Source: CAKSQF01 sp051867925
GTDB lineage: Bacteria > Bacillota > Clostridia > Oscillospirales > CAG-272
Direction of reading: 5' to 3'
Assembly: GCA_051867925.1 (NCBI GenBank)
Contig: JBJDZI010000022.1
Span: forward strand, 1 to 22,011
Length of the DNA: 22,011 bases
Shown: in pieces, positions 14,301 through 21,795 of the stretch
Numbering within the stretch: the first letter of the stretch is position 1
Layout: each line of letters begins with the position of its first letter
Made by a program: the position numbers and the translations under genes
Notes under the pieces: model-generated
The model's input: the letters and a program-made list of their open reading frames with translations, nothing else
The model's database searches: none
What the model was told of the DNA's origin: nothing

Positions 14301-16274
14301 TTATTTTTCCAATACAAACTCGGAGAACTGCATCTTTCCGCTGGAGGGAAGAGTGAAGGAGAGTTTGTAATAGCAGTACGCGCCGGGCGCGTCAATGTCG
14401 AAGGAGGTGGAGGCGTAGTTCTTATGCTCCATTCCGGGATCGGTCACCGTGTCCATCACAACCCAGTTTTCGCCGTCCACAGAGCCGTAGAGAACCCAGC
14501 TCAGGGGGAGACGGTCGGTGTAGGTAGCGTTGTCGTTGGCGGTGGTGAAGGTGTAACGGAGCGCGGTGTCTGTACCGCTGCTCTTGTAGATCAGATCAGC
14601 CATCGTATCGTTGGCGGTGTTGATGTAGAACTTGGTGGCGGTGTCGCCGTCCACCATCTTCTCGTAACCCTCGTCCTTGCCTGCCTTGGGACCGCTGACG
14701 CCGGTCAGTTCAAACGCACCGCTGTCCACTTCTGCGCCGTAGATTCCGACGGAAGCCAGCCGCGCTTTGTCGGGGCAGGAGAGCAGAACGATCTTCACGT
14801 ATCTTGCCTCGGTAGCCTCGGACAGAGACCAGGTCAGCCGCTCGCCGGCTTGCATCTGTGCAAGATAACTCTGGCCCACCTTCAGCCAATCGGAGCCGTT
14901 TGCGGAGATGAAGCACTCGGCACCGTAAGGAATATTCGCATCGGCATTTTGCAGAGAAATGCCCGATACGACGGAGTTCTTGTTCAGCTTGGCGATGATC
15001 TCCCAATAATACTGTCCGCCATCCAGACGGGAGGAGATCTGTGCGTAGCCCTCCGTCTTCTTCAGAGAGTTTACTCCGTTGGAAGCATTGCAGGAGAGTC
15101 CGCTGGACAGCGACGCATCGGCGATCAGATCGTTCATGGCGGTCAGCGCATCGGGCAGATCGTGGGACAGGGTAGCCGGGACGTCAATGGAAATGCTCTC
15201 GTCCGGCTCTTGTGCCTTGCCGGGGGTAAAGGAGACCTCTGCGTAAACGCCGTAGTGGTCGGACAGGGGGTGATTGTGGTAGGTTTTGCCGTTGTAATCA
15301 AAGGTAAAGGTATCGTCCACCACCGTGTAATAGGCAACGTCAAATGCACCCTTGGTCAGGAAAATGTAGTCGATGGGGGAGGTGGTGGTATCCACGGCAG
15401 GCTTGTCATTGTTGGATGCCTGACCGTTCTCCCAAGCTACAGGATCCTGATAGCCGTTGAAGGTAGCACCCTCTGCGCCGATCTTTTCCGCTTTGGTACG
15501 GCTGTCGTCCATGAAGGAGGTGGTGAAGTTGTAGGTCAGTGGACGGTAGTCGGGATTGGTGTTGTCGAAAGCAACCGCGTTGAAGTCTCCCGACAGCACC
15601 ACGCCGATGTCGCCGTAGGTTTTCTTCAACTCGTTCATCTTCATCTGAATGACCCGCACGGCATTGTACTGCGCCTCGATGGAGACGTGATCCAGGTGGG
15701 TTGCCATGTGGGCGTAGGTAAGACCGGTTTCCTTATCCTTCAGCACCACCCAAGTGCAGATACGGTCGCAGGAGGAGTTCCATGAACTGCTGCCGGCAAC
15801 GCCGGGTGTGGTAGACAGCCAGATGGTGTCCCCTTCCAGCAGATCGAACTTATCCACCTTATAGAAGACGGGATTGTGTTCGTTGCCGCTGCCCGACAGA
15901 CGGGGGGAATCCTCGCCCGCATCCCGACCTACGCCCACATAAGCGTAGCCGCGGTCAGCCATTTCGTCTCTGAGGAAGTTCATCCAGTCGTCGGTGGCTT
16001 CGCACAGACCGATGGAGTCGGGCTGATACTTGTCGATCACGGTCAAAAAGCGGGGACCTCGATAGGAGAGTGCCAGCAGGGGATGGGAGGAAGTCTCGTA
16101 GCGCATATTGAATGCCATTACCTTCAGCGGCAGGGAAATCTCGGGCACCTCGTCCTCTGACGGTGCGGCGGTGGTGGTAGCGGCTGTGGTCTGATCGGGT
16201 GCGTTCCCGCTTTGACAAGCTGCCAGCGGCAGCAGGACTGCCAGCAGTAAGAACAGGGAGAGAAGTTTTTTCAT
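14301..16274 (-). CDS. Secreted EEP-fold phosphodiesterase/nuclease lipoprotein with discoidin-like domains
   Basis: 657 residues from the ATG at 16274, which has AGAGGTG 6 nt upstream and begins a clean signal peptide with lipobox LAAC (Cys20). Upstream in-frame ATGs would lie before the promoter-proximal leader. Residues 50-350 show the endonuclease/exonuclease/phosphatase fold: FNMR (Asn56), Glu92 in LCEATD, THLDH (His193), SGDFN (Asp230, Asn232), SPIDYIF (Asp302) and SDHYGV (Asp339, His340). All expected metal and catalytic positions are present. The C-terminal part holds two beta-sandwich regions like F5/8 type C (discoidin) domains (about 365-515 and 520-657), with EARYVKIVLLS and YYKLSFTLPSSG. 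Targets could be nucleic acid, a phospholipid or a sugar phosphate; the sequence does not decide. It is probably an extracellular scavenging enzyme. Confidence 0.88.
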   Translation of the reverse strand: MKKLLSLFLLLAVLLPLAACQSGNAPDQTTAATTTAAPSEDEVPEISLPLKVMAFNMRYETSSHPLLALSYRGPRFLTVIDKYQPDSIGLCEATDDWMNFLRDEMADRGYAYVGVGRDAGEDSPRLSGSGNEHNPVFYKVDKFDLLEGDTIWLSTTPGVAGSSSWNSSCDRICTWVVLKDKETGLTYAHMATHLDHVSIEAQYNAVRVIQMKMNELKKTYGDIGVVLSGDFNAVAFDNTNPDYRPLTYNFTTSFMDDSRTKAEKIGAEGATFNGYQDPVAWENGQASNNDKPAVDTTTSPIDYIFLTKGAFDVAYYTVVDDTFTFDYNGKTYHNHPLSDHYGVYAEVSFTPGKAQEPDESISIDVPATLSHDLPDALTAMNDLIADASLSSGLSCNASNGVNSLKKTEGYAQISSRLDGGQYYWEIIAKLNKNSVVSGISLQNADANIPYGAECFISANGSDWLKVGQSYLAQMQAGERLTWSLSEATEARYVKIVLLSCPDKARLASVGIYGAEVDSGAFELTGVSGPKAGKDEGYEKMVDGDTATKFYINTANDTMADLIYKSSGTDTALRYTFTTANDNATYTDRLPLSWVLYGSVDGENWVVMDTVTDPGMEHKNYASTSFDIDAPGAYCYYKLSFTLPSSGKMQFSEFVLEK

Positions 16275-16304
16275 CTGTTTCACCTCTTTGGTATAGTTGA
16301 CTAC

Positions 16305-16333
16305 AGTATACCACAAAAACACCCCGAATGCAA
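16305..16333 (-). promoter_or_regulatory. SigA-type promoter of the EEP-family lipoprotein
   Basis: On the minus strand: TTGCAT (16333-16328), 17-bp spacer, TATACT (16310-16305). A short palindrome (GGTATA at 16290-16295 and TATACC at 16307-16312) overlaps the -10 box and could be an operator, but at 6 bp per half it is weak evidence. Confidence 0.75.
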
Positions 16334-16384
16334 GCACCAAGGGAGGTCTGTATGATTAGGTTATTTCGGAACATTTTCGAAAAA

Positions 16385-16644
16385 TCAAGAATTTTTGGGA
16401 AGCTGAAAACTTCCTTGGCTTTGCAAAACAAATCAAGGGCGGCAAATTTATGCCGCCCCAGACTGTCAAGAAATTATAAATTTAGAAAGCCGCCAGCCAA
16501 GGAATGGGGTTGGGAGCCCGAGCGCTGTAGCAACCGCGGAGCGGTTGCTACGGGAAAAACTTCGGCGTATGAGATGGTTTTCCCCTTCCCTCGGTATGGT
16601 ATGGGGCTTTTTCGACACTCTAGGGCGGCAAATTTATGCCGCCC
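16385..16644 (+). repeat. Modular hairpin repeat, copy 4 (most complete)
   Basis: Fills most of the 400-bp gap between the EEP-family gene and pncB. In order: a degenerate CCAAGAA-type stretch; a GGCGGCA hairpin (16437-16458); a tail with CCAGACTGTC and AAATTTAGAAAGC; the flank GCCGCCAGCCAAGGAATGGGG; GTAGCAACCGC/GCGGTTGCTAC with loop GGA (16527-16551, perfect 11 bp); the long-stem module (16552-16585); CTTTTTCGACA; and a second GGCGGCA hairpin (16623-16644) identical in all 22 bases to the first. No gene lies in the stretch. Confidence 0.88.
16552..16585 (+). repeat. Long-stem module with conserved loop, copy B
   Basis: GGGAAAAAC (16552-16560) pairs with GTTTTCCC (16577-16584) with one A bulged. 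Loop TTCGGCGTATGAGATG is at 16561-16576. Stem bases differ from the other copies on both arms, while the loop differs by one base. Confidence 0.85.
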
Positions 16645-16674
16645 ATATAGGAATCTTTGGGAGTGAATTCCCTA

Positions 16675-18120
16675 TTATCTCTTTCCTGCCAGCAGGTCTT
16701 GCTTGATTTGCCACAGGGGTTCGGAAAGGTCTACGTAGTAGGTGTGGGGATTTTCAAACCGCTTGACCTCGTCCCATTGCTTGTCCACCTCGGCGGCGCA
16801 GTAGTCGCGGATCTCGGCGGTGGTGGGAGAGTCGTAAACGCGCTTGCCGTCCTTGAAGATCGGCACCAGCAGTTCCTTCGCATCGTAATTCTCGTAGGTT
16901 TTGCGCTTCCAGGTGTAAACGGGATCGAAAATGGTCAAAGGTTTGGTGAAATCCGGGTTTTCCTCGGCAAGACAGATCAGATCGGCACTCGCCTTGCCCG
17001 TGTCTTTTTCAAAAATGCGGTAGACCTTTTTGAAGTGGGGCGTGGTGATTTTGGCAGCGTTTTCGCTGATCTTGATCTTGGGGATTACCTTGCCCTCGGC
17101 ATCCTCCACGGCAACCAGCTTGTACACGCCGCCGAAGACGGGGGTGGATTTAGAGGTGATCATCCGCTCGCCTACGCCGAAGGCGTCGATCTTGGCATCC
17201 TGTTGCATCAGATCGCGGATGATGTACTCGTCCAGAGAGTTGGAAACGATGATTTTGCAGTTCTGCAGTCCCGCTTCGTCCAGCATTTTCCGGGCTTTGC
17301 GGGAGAGGTAAGCGATGTCGCCCGAGTCAATGCGGATGCCGCCCTTCTCGATGCCGTTGGCTTTGAACGCCTTGATGGCGTTGGGAATGCCGCTTTTCAG
17401 CACGTTGTAGGTGTCCACCAGCAGGGTAGCGTTCTGGGGGTAGATTTTGCAGTAAGTATCGAACGCCTCGTATTCGCTGTCAAACATCTGCACCCAGGAG
17501 TGAGCCATGGTACCCGTGGCAGGTACGCCGTACAACTGATCGGCAATGGCGCAGGCGGTGGAAGCCGCACCGCCGATGTAAGCGGCACGGGCGCCCAGAA
17601 TAGCACCCGCGGTGCCTTGGGCGCGTCTGGAGCCGAACTCGGAGACGGGGCGTCCGCAAGCGGCGCGGACGATGCGGTTTGCCTTGGTGGCGATCAGCGA
17701 CTGATGGTTGATCGTCAGCAGGATGAAGGTCTCCACGAACTGCGCCTCAATGGCGGGCGCGCGAACCACCACGATGGGCTCGCGGGGGAAGATGGGCGTT
17801 CCTTCGGGAACTGCCCAGATGTCGCCCGTGAAGCGGAAGGTGCGCAGATAGTCCAGAAATTCCTCGCTGAAACAGCCCTTGGTGCGCAGGAAAGCGATGT
17901 CCTCTTCGGTGAATTGCAGATTTTCAATATAATCGATCACCTGTTGCAGTCCCGCCGCAATGGCGAATCCGCCGCCATCGGGGATGTCCCGGAAGAACAT
18001 ATCGAAATAGGAGATCTGACCTGCTTTGCCGCTGTTAAAGTAACCGTTACCCATGGTCAACTCGTAGAAGTCAAAGAGCATGGTGTAGTTTTCTGCCCAA
18101 AAGTTGTTTTTTCCGTTCAT
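16675..18120 (-). CDS. pncB: Nicotinate phosphoribosyltransferase
   Basis: First step of the Preiss-Handler route: nicotinate plus PRPP, with ATP hydrolysis, gives nicotinate mononucleotide. 481 residues, cytoplasmic. Family signatures are NYTMLFDFYELTMGNGYF (11-28, N-terminal), EFGSRRAQG (161-169), GTMAHSWVQMF (203-213, with the conserved His207 as candidate phosphorylated residue), LVDTYN, RIDSGDIAYLSRKARKMLD and ERMITSKSTPVFGGVYKL. It matches the Bacillus YueK-type enzyme in length and motifs. The ATG at 18120 follows GTGAGG at a spacing of 8, and that ribosome site lies in the loop of a small hairpin. Divergently placed nadE supplies the last step of the same pathway; nadD is not in the window. 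Confidence 0.96.
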   Translation of the reverse strand: MNGKNNFWAENYTMLFDFYELTMGNGYFNSGKAGQISYFDMFFRDIPDGGGFAIAAGLQQVIDYIENLQFTEEDIAFLRTKGCFSEEFLDYLRTFRFTGDIWAVPEGTPIFPREPIVVVRAPAIEAQFVETFILLTINHQSLIATKANRIVRAACGRPVSEFGSRRAQGTAGAILGARAAYIGGAASTACAIADQLYGVPATGTMAHSWVQMFDSEYEAFDTYCKIYPQNATLLVDTYNVLKSGIPNAIKAFKANGIEKGGIRIDSGDIAYLSRKARKMLDEAGLQNCKIIVSNSLDEYIIRDLMQQDAKIDAFGVGERMITSKSTPVFGGVYKLVAVEDAEGKVIPKIKISENAAKITTPHFKKVYRIFEKDTGKASADLICLAEENPDFTKPLTIFDPVYTWKRKTYENYDAKELLVPIFKDGKRVYDSPTTAEIRDYCAAEVDKQWDEVKRFENPHTYYVDLSEPLWQIKQDLLAGKR

Positions 18121-18122
18121 TG

Positions 18123-18140
18123 GTGATTCCTCACAATCAC
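18123..18140 (-). promoter_or_regulatory. Hairpin presenting the pncB ribosome site in its loop
   Basis: In the pncB transcript, GTGATT-GTGAGG-AATCAC forms a 6-bp stem whose loop is the ribosome-binding site, ending 2 nt before the ATG. Such a fold could limit or gate translation. It may also be chance. Confidence 0.45.
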
Positions 18141-18155
18141 AAAATTTCTATATCT

Positions 18156-18200
18156 TCCCGAAATCGGAGGATTTTACTTGACAACTGCTGATTTTCGGGA
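18156..18200. repeat. Inverted repeat framing the nadE -35 box
   Basis: TCCCGAAA (18156-18163) and TTTCGGGA (18193-18200) are perfect 8-bp inverted halves 29 bp apart, enclosing the nadE -35 hexamer. In the pncB leader RNA they would form a stem whose loop contains CCTCC. Either an operator pair or a leader hairpin. Confidence 0.5.
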
Positions 18201-18206
18201 TATAAT
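18178..18206 (+). promoter_or_regulatory. Consensus SigA promoter of nadE
   Basis: TTGACA (18178-18183), exactly 17 bp, TATAAT (18201-18206): both hexamers perfect. The predicted start is near 18213, which leaves an unusually long leader of about 166 nt before nadE. Confidence 0.9.
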
Positions 18207-18207
18207 A

Positions 18208-18283
18208 GATACGAATCTATCGATTTGCCGACAGGCGGGGACAGCCTTTGCCGACAACGGTCTGCCGAAAAAGGCTCTGTATC
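18208..18283. other. Structured segment shared by the opposing pncB and nadE leaders
   Basis: Contains TTTGCCGACA twice (18224-18233 and 18247-18256, 23 bp apart) and a related TCTGCCGA (18261-18268). AGCCTTT (18243-18249) can pair with AAAGGCT (18270-18276), and GATAC (18208-18212) with GTATC (18279-18283). The region lies between two promoters that face each other and would be transcribed on both strands. It could be tandem operators for an NAD-pathway regulator or a cis-acting RNA; I could not match it to a known riboswitch class. Confidence 0.4.
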
Positions 18284-18307
18284 GTGTAAATTGATATAGT
18301 AATATCG

Positions 18308-18336
18308 ATTATATCACATCGAATCGTATTTGTAAA
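18308..18336 (-). promoter_or_regulatory. SigA-type promoter of pncB
   Basis: On the minus strand: TTTACA (18336-18331), 17-bp spacer, TATAAT (18313-18308). The start would be near 18301, giving pncB a leader of about 180 nt that runs across the nadE promoter. The palindrome CGTATTT-GT-AAATACG (18325-18340) covers the -35 box and is a candidate operator. Confidence 0.75.
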
Positions 18337-18359
18337 TACGTTTTGCAAAATTTATGGGA

Positions 18360-18375
18360 AAAATCAGGAGATTTT
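18360..18375 (+). promoter_or_regulatory. Hairpin presenting the nadE ribosome site in its loop
   Basis: AAAATC-AGGA-GATTTT: a 6-bp stem with most of the AGGAG ribosome site as its 4-nt loop, ending 3 nt before the ATG. It mirrors the arrangement at pncB, though the stem is AT-rich and weak. Confidence 0.4.
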
Positions 18376-18378
18376 CGT

Positions 18379-20307
18379 ATGAGAAACGGATTCATCAAGG
18401 TAGCCGCCATTTCCCCCGATCTGCGGGTGGCAGACGTGGCGTATAACACGGCGCAGATCATCGCCGCAGTCCGGCGCGCCGCCGATGACGGCGTGCGGGT
18501 GCTGTGTCTGCCCGAACTGGCGATCACAGGCTACACCTGCGGCGATCTGTTCGGCTCCCGTCTGCTGGCGGATGCCGCCCGCGAAGCACTTGCCGAGATC
18601 GCCAAAGCCACCGCCGATCTGCCCGTCTTCTTTGCGGTCGGTCTGCCTTATCTGTACAACGGAAAACTCTACAACGTGGCGGCGGCGGTCTGCGGCGGCA
18701 GAGTGCTGGGACTCGTTCCCAAAACCAATATTCCGAGCTACGGCGAATTTTACGAGCGCCGTAACTTCACGCCTTGGAATCGGGATACGGCGGACTGCTC
18801 CCTTGATCCCGTGATCGGAAAAGATCAGCCGAGGCTGGGCACCGCCCAACTGTTCACCTGTTCGGAACTGCCCGAACTGAAGATCGGCATCGAGATCTGC
18901 GAAGACGTATGGGTGACCGTCCCGCCTTCCTCCGGTCTGGCGCGGCAGGGGGCTACGGTGATCCTCAATCTCTCGGCATCCGACGAGATCATCGGCAAAG
19001 CGGGCTATCGCCGTCAGCTGATTGCCTCCCAGTCGGCGAAGATCGTGGGCGGCTATGTTTACGCCGATGCAGGCTGTGGCGAGTCCTCCACCGATATGGT
19101 CTTCGGTGCTCACAATCTGGTTGCCGAAAACGGCACGGTGCTTGCCGAGTCCAAGCCCTTCGGCAAAGGCTACGCCGTCAGCGAGATCGACCTGCAACGC
19201 ATCGTCGCCGAGCGTGCGCGCATGACCACCTTCGGAGTGGACAACCCGCCCGCCTGCTTTGCGGAGCAGACCTTCTCCCTCCCTGTGGAGGAAACGGTGC
19301 TGACACGTCCCATTGCCCGCCGTCCCTTCGTTCCCGAGGATGAAACCGCGCTGCTGGAGCGTTGCGAGGCAATCGTCACTATGCAGGCGCAGGGACTCGC
19401 CCGCCGCGTGAAGCAGATCGGTTGCAAGTGCGTCATCGGTATCTCAGGCGGACTGGACTCCACGCTGGCTTTGCTGGTTACCGTCCGCGCCTTCGATCTG
19501 CTGGGGCGTGACCGCAAGGATATCATCTGCGTTACCATGCCCGGCTTCGGCACCACCTCCCGCACCAAGTCCAACGCCGAACTGCTTTGCGAGTCCTTGG
19601 GCGTCACCTTCCGCACCATCCCCATCGGTGCAGCGGTGAAGCAACACTTTGCCGATATCGGACACGACGGCGTGACCACCGACGTGACCTACGAGAACAG
19701 CCAAGCCCGGGAGCGCACCCAGATCCTGATGGACGTTGCCAATATGGAGAACGGCATCGTAGTCGGCACGGGTGATCTGTCCGAGTTGGCTCTGGGCTGG
19801 GCAACCTACAACGGCGATCATATGTCCATGTACGGCGTGAACACCTCGATCCCCAAGACGCTGGTGCGCCATCTGGTGGGATATTTCGCCAAAATCGCCA
19901 CAGACGAGGTGCAGAAGAGGGTGTTGCTGGATATTCTGGACACCCCCGTTTCCCCGGAACTGCTCCCCGCCAAGGACGGCGAGATCGCGCAAAAGACCGA
20001 GGATCTGGTAGGTCCCTACGATCTGCACGATTTCTTCCTTTACTATATGCTTCGTTTCGGCTTTGCGCCCGACAAGATTTTCCGCCTGGCGAAGATCGCT
20101 TGGGGCGATGTCTACGACGACGATGTCATTCTGAAATGGCTGAGAACCTTCCTGCGCCGTTTCTTTGGGCAGCAATTCAAGCGTTCCTGCCTGCCCGACG
20201 GACCGAAAGTGGGTACCGTCACGCTCTCTCCACGCGGCGACTGGCGGATGCCTTCGGATGCAACGGCGGCGCTGTGGCTGGAAAAAGCGGAAAAACTCGG
20301 AAAATAA
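18379..20307 (+). CDS. nadE: Glutamine-dependent NAD+ synthetase
   Basis: Last step of NAD synthesis: amidates nicotinate adenine dinucleotide to NAD+ with ATP, taking ammonia from glutamine. 642 residues from the ATG at 18379, which has AGGAG at a spacing of 8. An in-frame ATG at 18343 has no ribosome site and would add 12 residues before the conserved FIKVAA start of the domain. The N-terminal nitrilase-type glutaminase (about 1-290) shows the triad Glu46 (LPELAITGY), Lys115 (VPKTNIPSYGEFYERR) and Cys174 (IEICEDVW). The C-terminal synthetase carries the ATP-binding SGGLDS (356-361) and GTGDLSELALGW. Both active sites look intact. It is divergent from pncB, the first enzyme of the same route, across a 258-bp shared control region, and ends at a terminator. 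Confidence 0.97.
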   Translation: MRNGFIKVAAISPDLRVADVAYNTAQIIAAVRRAADDGVRVLCLPELAITGYTCGDLFGSRLLADAAREALAEIAKATADLPVFFAVGLPYLYNGKLYNVAAAVCGGRVLGLVPKTNIPSYGEFYERRNFTPWNRDTADCSLDPVIGKDQPRLGTAQLFTCSELPELKIGIEICEDVWVTVPPSSGLARQGATVILNLSASDEIIGKAGYRRQLIASQSAKIVGGYVYADAGCGESSTDMVFGAHNLVAENGTVLAESKPFGKGYAVSEIDLQRIVAERARMTTFGVDNPPACFAEQTFSLPVEETVLTRPIARRPFVPEDETALLERCEAIVTMQAQGLARRVKQIGCKCVIGISGGLDSTLALLVTVRAFDLLGRDRKDIICVTMPGFGTTSRTKSNAELLCESLGVTFRTIPIGAAVKQHFADIGHDGVTTDVTYENSQARERTQILMDVANMENGIVVGTGDLSELALGWATYNGDHMSMYGVNTSIPKTLVRHLVGYFAKIATDEVQKRVLLDILDTPVSPELLPAKDGEIAQKTEDLVGPYDLHDFFLYYMLRFGFAPDKIFRLAKIAWGDVYDDDVILKWLRTFLRRFFGQQFKRSCLPDGPKVGTVTLSPRGDWRMPSDATAALWLEKAEKLGK

Positions 20308-20311
20308 ACAG

Positions 20312-20378
20312 AAAGAGAGAATCGGGCGCGTGTTTGGGGCAAATCCGCAAAATAGCCGCCGCGGTTCTCTCTTTTCCC
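20312..20378 (+). terminator. Terminator after nadE
   Basis: AAAGAGAGAA (20312-20321) pairs with TTCTCTCTTT (20365-20374) around a GC-rich interior of 43 nt that can pair further, followed by TCCC. It starts 4 nt after the stop. The long loop makes it imperfect, but stem and T-rich descending arm fit a terminator. Confidence 0.6.
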
Positions 20379-20460
20379 GTCATTTTCAGTTTTTCTTCAC
20401 AGACCCGTCACACCGGGGTGTTACACTTTTTATACACTTCTTGAAAGGAATGTTGAACTG

Positions 20461-21780
20461 ATGAAACGCAAATTACTTTCTGTTTTGCTTGCCGCCGCAA
20501 CGGTACTGTCTCTCCCGCTCCTTGCTTCCTGCGAGAGCGGCAAAGACGGTTCCGACGGCGAATCCGCCTACGAGATTGCCGTGCGCTATGGCTTTGAGGG
20601 AACCGAGGTGGAGTGGCTGGAAAGCCTTCGCGGCTCCGACGGCTCCGACGGTACAGACGGCAAAGACGGCAAAGACGGAGTCAACGGTACGGACGGCGAG
20701 GACGGCGCCGGCGGAACGGTCGCCATCTCCGACAGCGACCGCGCCTACAATCTGGCGCTCCTGTCTGCCGTGAGTATCTATTGCGACTTTACCGTTACCG
20801 ATCGCTGGGGGCGCAACGAGACCGCCACCTCCGCAGGCTCGGGCGTGATCTATTGGTTGGATCACGAGGCGGGAGATGCTTACATCATCACCAACTATCA
20901 TGTTGTCTATTACGCCGAGGCAAAAAATCAGATCAGTCAGGACATCACCGTTTTCCTCTACGGCATGGAGTATACGAACTACGCCATTGAGGCTACCTAT
21001 GTGGGCGGTTCCATGAATTACGACATCGCCGTGCTGAAGGTGGAGGGAAGCGAGATTCTGAAAAACTCCGAAGCCCGTGCCGTGACCGTTGCCGACTCCA
21101 ACGACATCGTGGTGGGCGGCTCTGCTGTTGCCATCGGCAATCCCGAGGCAGGCGGCATTTCGGTGACCCGCGGCATCATCAGCGTGGATAGCGAGGAACT
21201 GACCATGACCGGAGCGGACGATCGCACCGAAGTGACCTTCCGCGTGATCCGCATTGACGCGGCGGTCAACGAGGGCAACTCGGGCGGCGGACTCTTCAAC
21301 TCTGCAGGACAGCTGATCGGAATCGTCAACGCCAAGATCATTGCCGACGGCATCGAGGGAATCGCTTATGCCATTCCGTCCAACGTTGCCATCGGCATCG
21401 CCCAAAACATCATCGACAACAGCGCGCGGGAAGGGTATACCGACGGCGTTTGGCGCTGTCTCTTGAACGTGACCGTTGCCGGTACCGCATCTCGCCGCGT
21501 AGTGGATGAGGAGCAGGGAATCGTCACCATCGTGGAGGATGTCATCGTCTCCGACGTGGTTCCCGGCGGTCATGCCGACGGCATTCTGGAGGAAGACGAT
21601 CTGCTGATCTCTGTCACCATCGGTGAGAAGACCTATCAGATTACCCGCACCTTCGTGATCGTGGATGCCATGCTGAACGCCCGCGTCGGCGATACCGTGA
21701 TCCTCTGCATCGAGCGGGACGGCATTGAACAGGACGTCACCTTCACCCTGACCGAAGCCAGCATTACCGTAGCGAAGTGA
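20461..21780 (+). CDS. HtrA/trypsin-like serine protease lipoprotein with collagen-like segment
   Basis: 439 residues. The signal peptide ends in lipobox LASC (Cys24). The segment SAYEIAVRYGFEGTEVEWLESL (35-56) resembles the short module that often precedes collagen-like tracts in bacterial and phage proteins. It is followed by about nine Gly-x-y triplets (58-85), mostly G-x-D. A chymotrypsin-fold protease domain follows (about 95-320) with the full triad: His147 (TNYHVV), Asp188 (NYDIAVLKV) and Ser274 (EGNSGGGLF). The C-terminal part (about 330-435), with VVPGGHADGILEEDDLLISV, is PDZ-like. This is DegP/HtrA order, so a role in quality control or processing of exported proteins is likely; the collagen-like stalk may hold the protease away from the membrane. 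The start has AAAGGA about 11 nt upstream. Single gene, with a repeat element directly behind it. Confidence 0.9.
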   Translation: MKRKLLSVLLAAATVLSLPLLASCESGKDGSDGESAYEIAVRYGFEGTEVEWLESLRGSDGSDGTDGKDGKDGVNGTDGEDGAGGTVAISDSDRAYNLALLSAVSIYCDFTVTDRWGRNETATSAGSGVIYWLDHEAGDAYIITNYHVVYYAEAKNQISQDITVFLYGMEYTNYAIEATYVGGSMNYDIAVLKVEGSEILKNSEARAVTVADSNDIVVGGSAVAIGNPEAGGISVTRGIISVDSEELTMTGADDRTEVTFRVIRIDAAVNEGNSGGGLFNSAGQLIGIVNAKIIADGIEGIAYAIPSNVAIGIAQNIIDNSAREGYTDGVWRCLLNVTVAGTASRRVVDEEQGIVTIVEDVIVSDVVPGGHADGILEEDDLLISVTIGEKTYQITRTFVIVDAMLNARVGDTVILCIERDGIEQDVTFTLTEASITVAK

Positions 21781-21795
21781 ATTTTCAATACAATT

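Noticed and set aside
18208..18378. A known NAD+ riboswitch before nadE
   Set aside because: I could not recognise the conserved features of either described class; kept only as an unassigned structured leader.
20402..20425. Palindrome around CACCGGGGTG upstream of the HtrA-like gene
   Set aside because: A short imperfect palindrome; no clear -35/-10 pair could be placed around it, so it was not listed as an operator.
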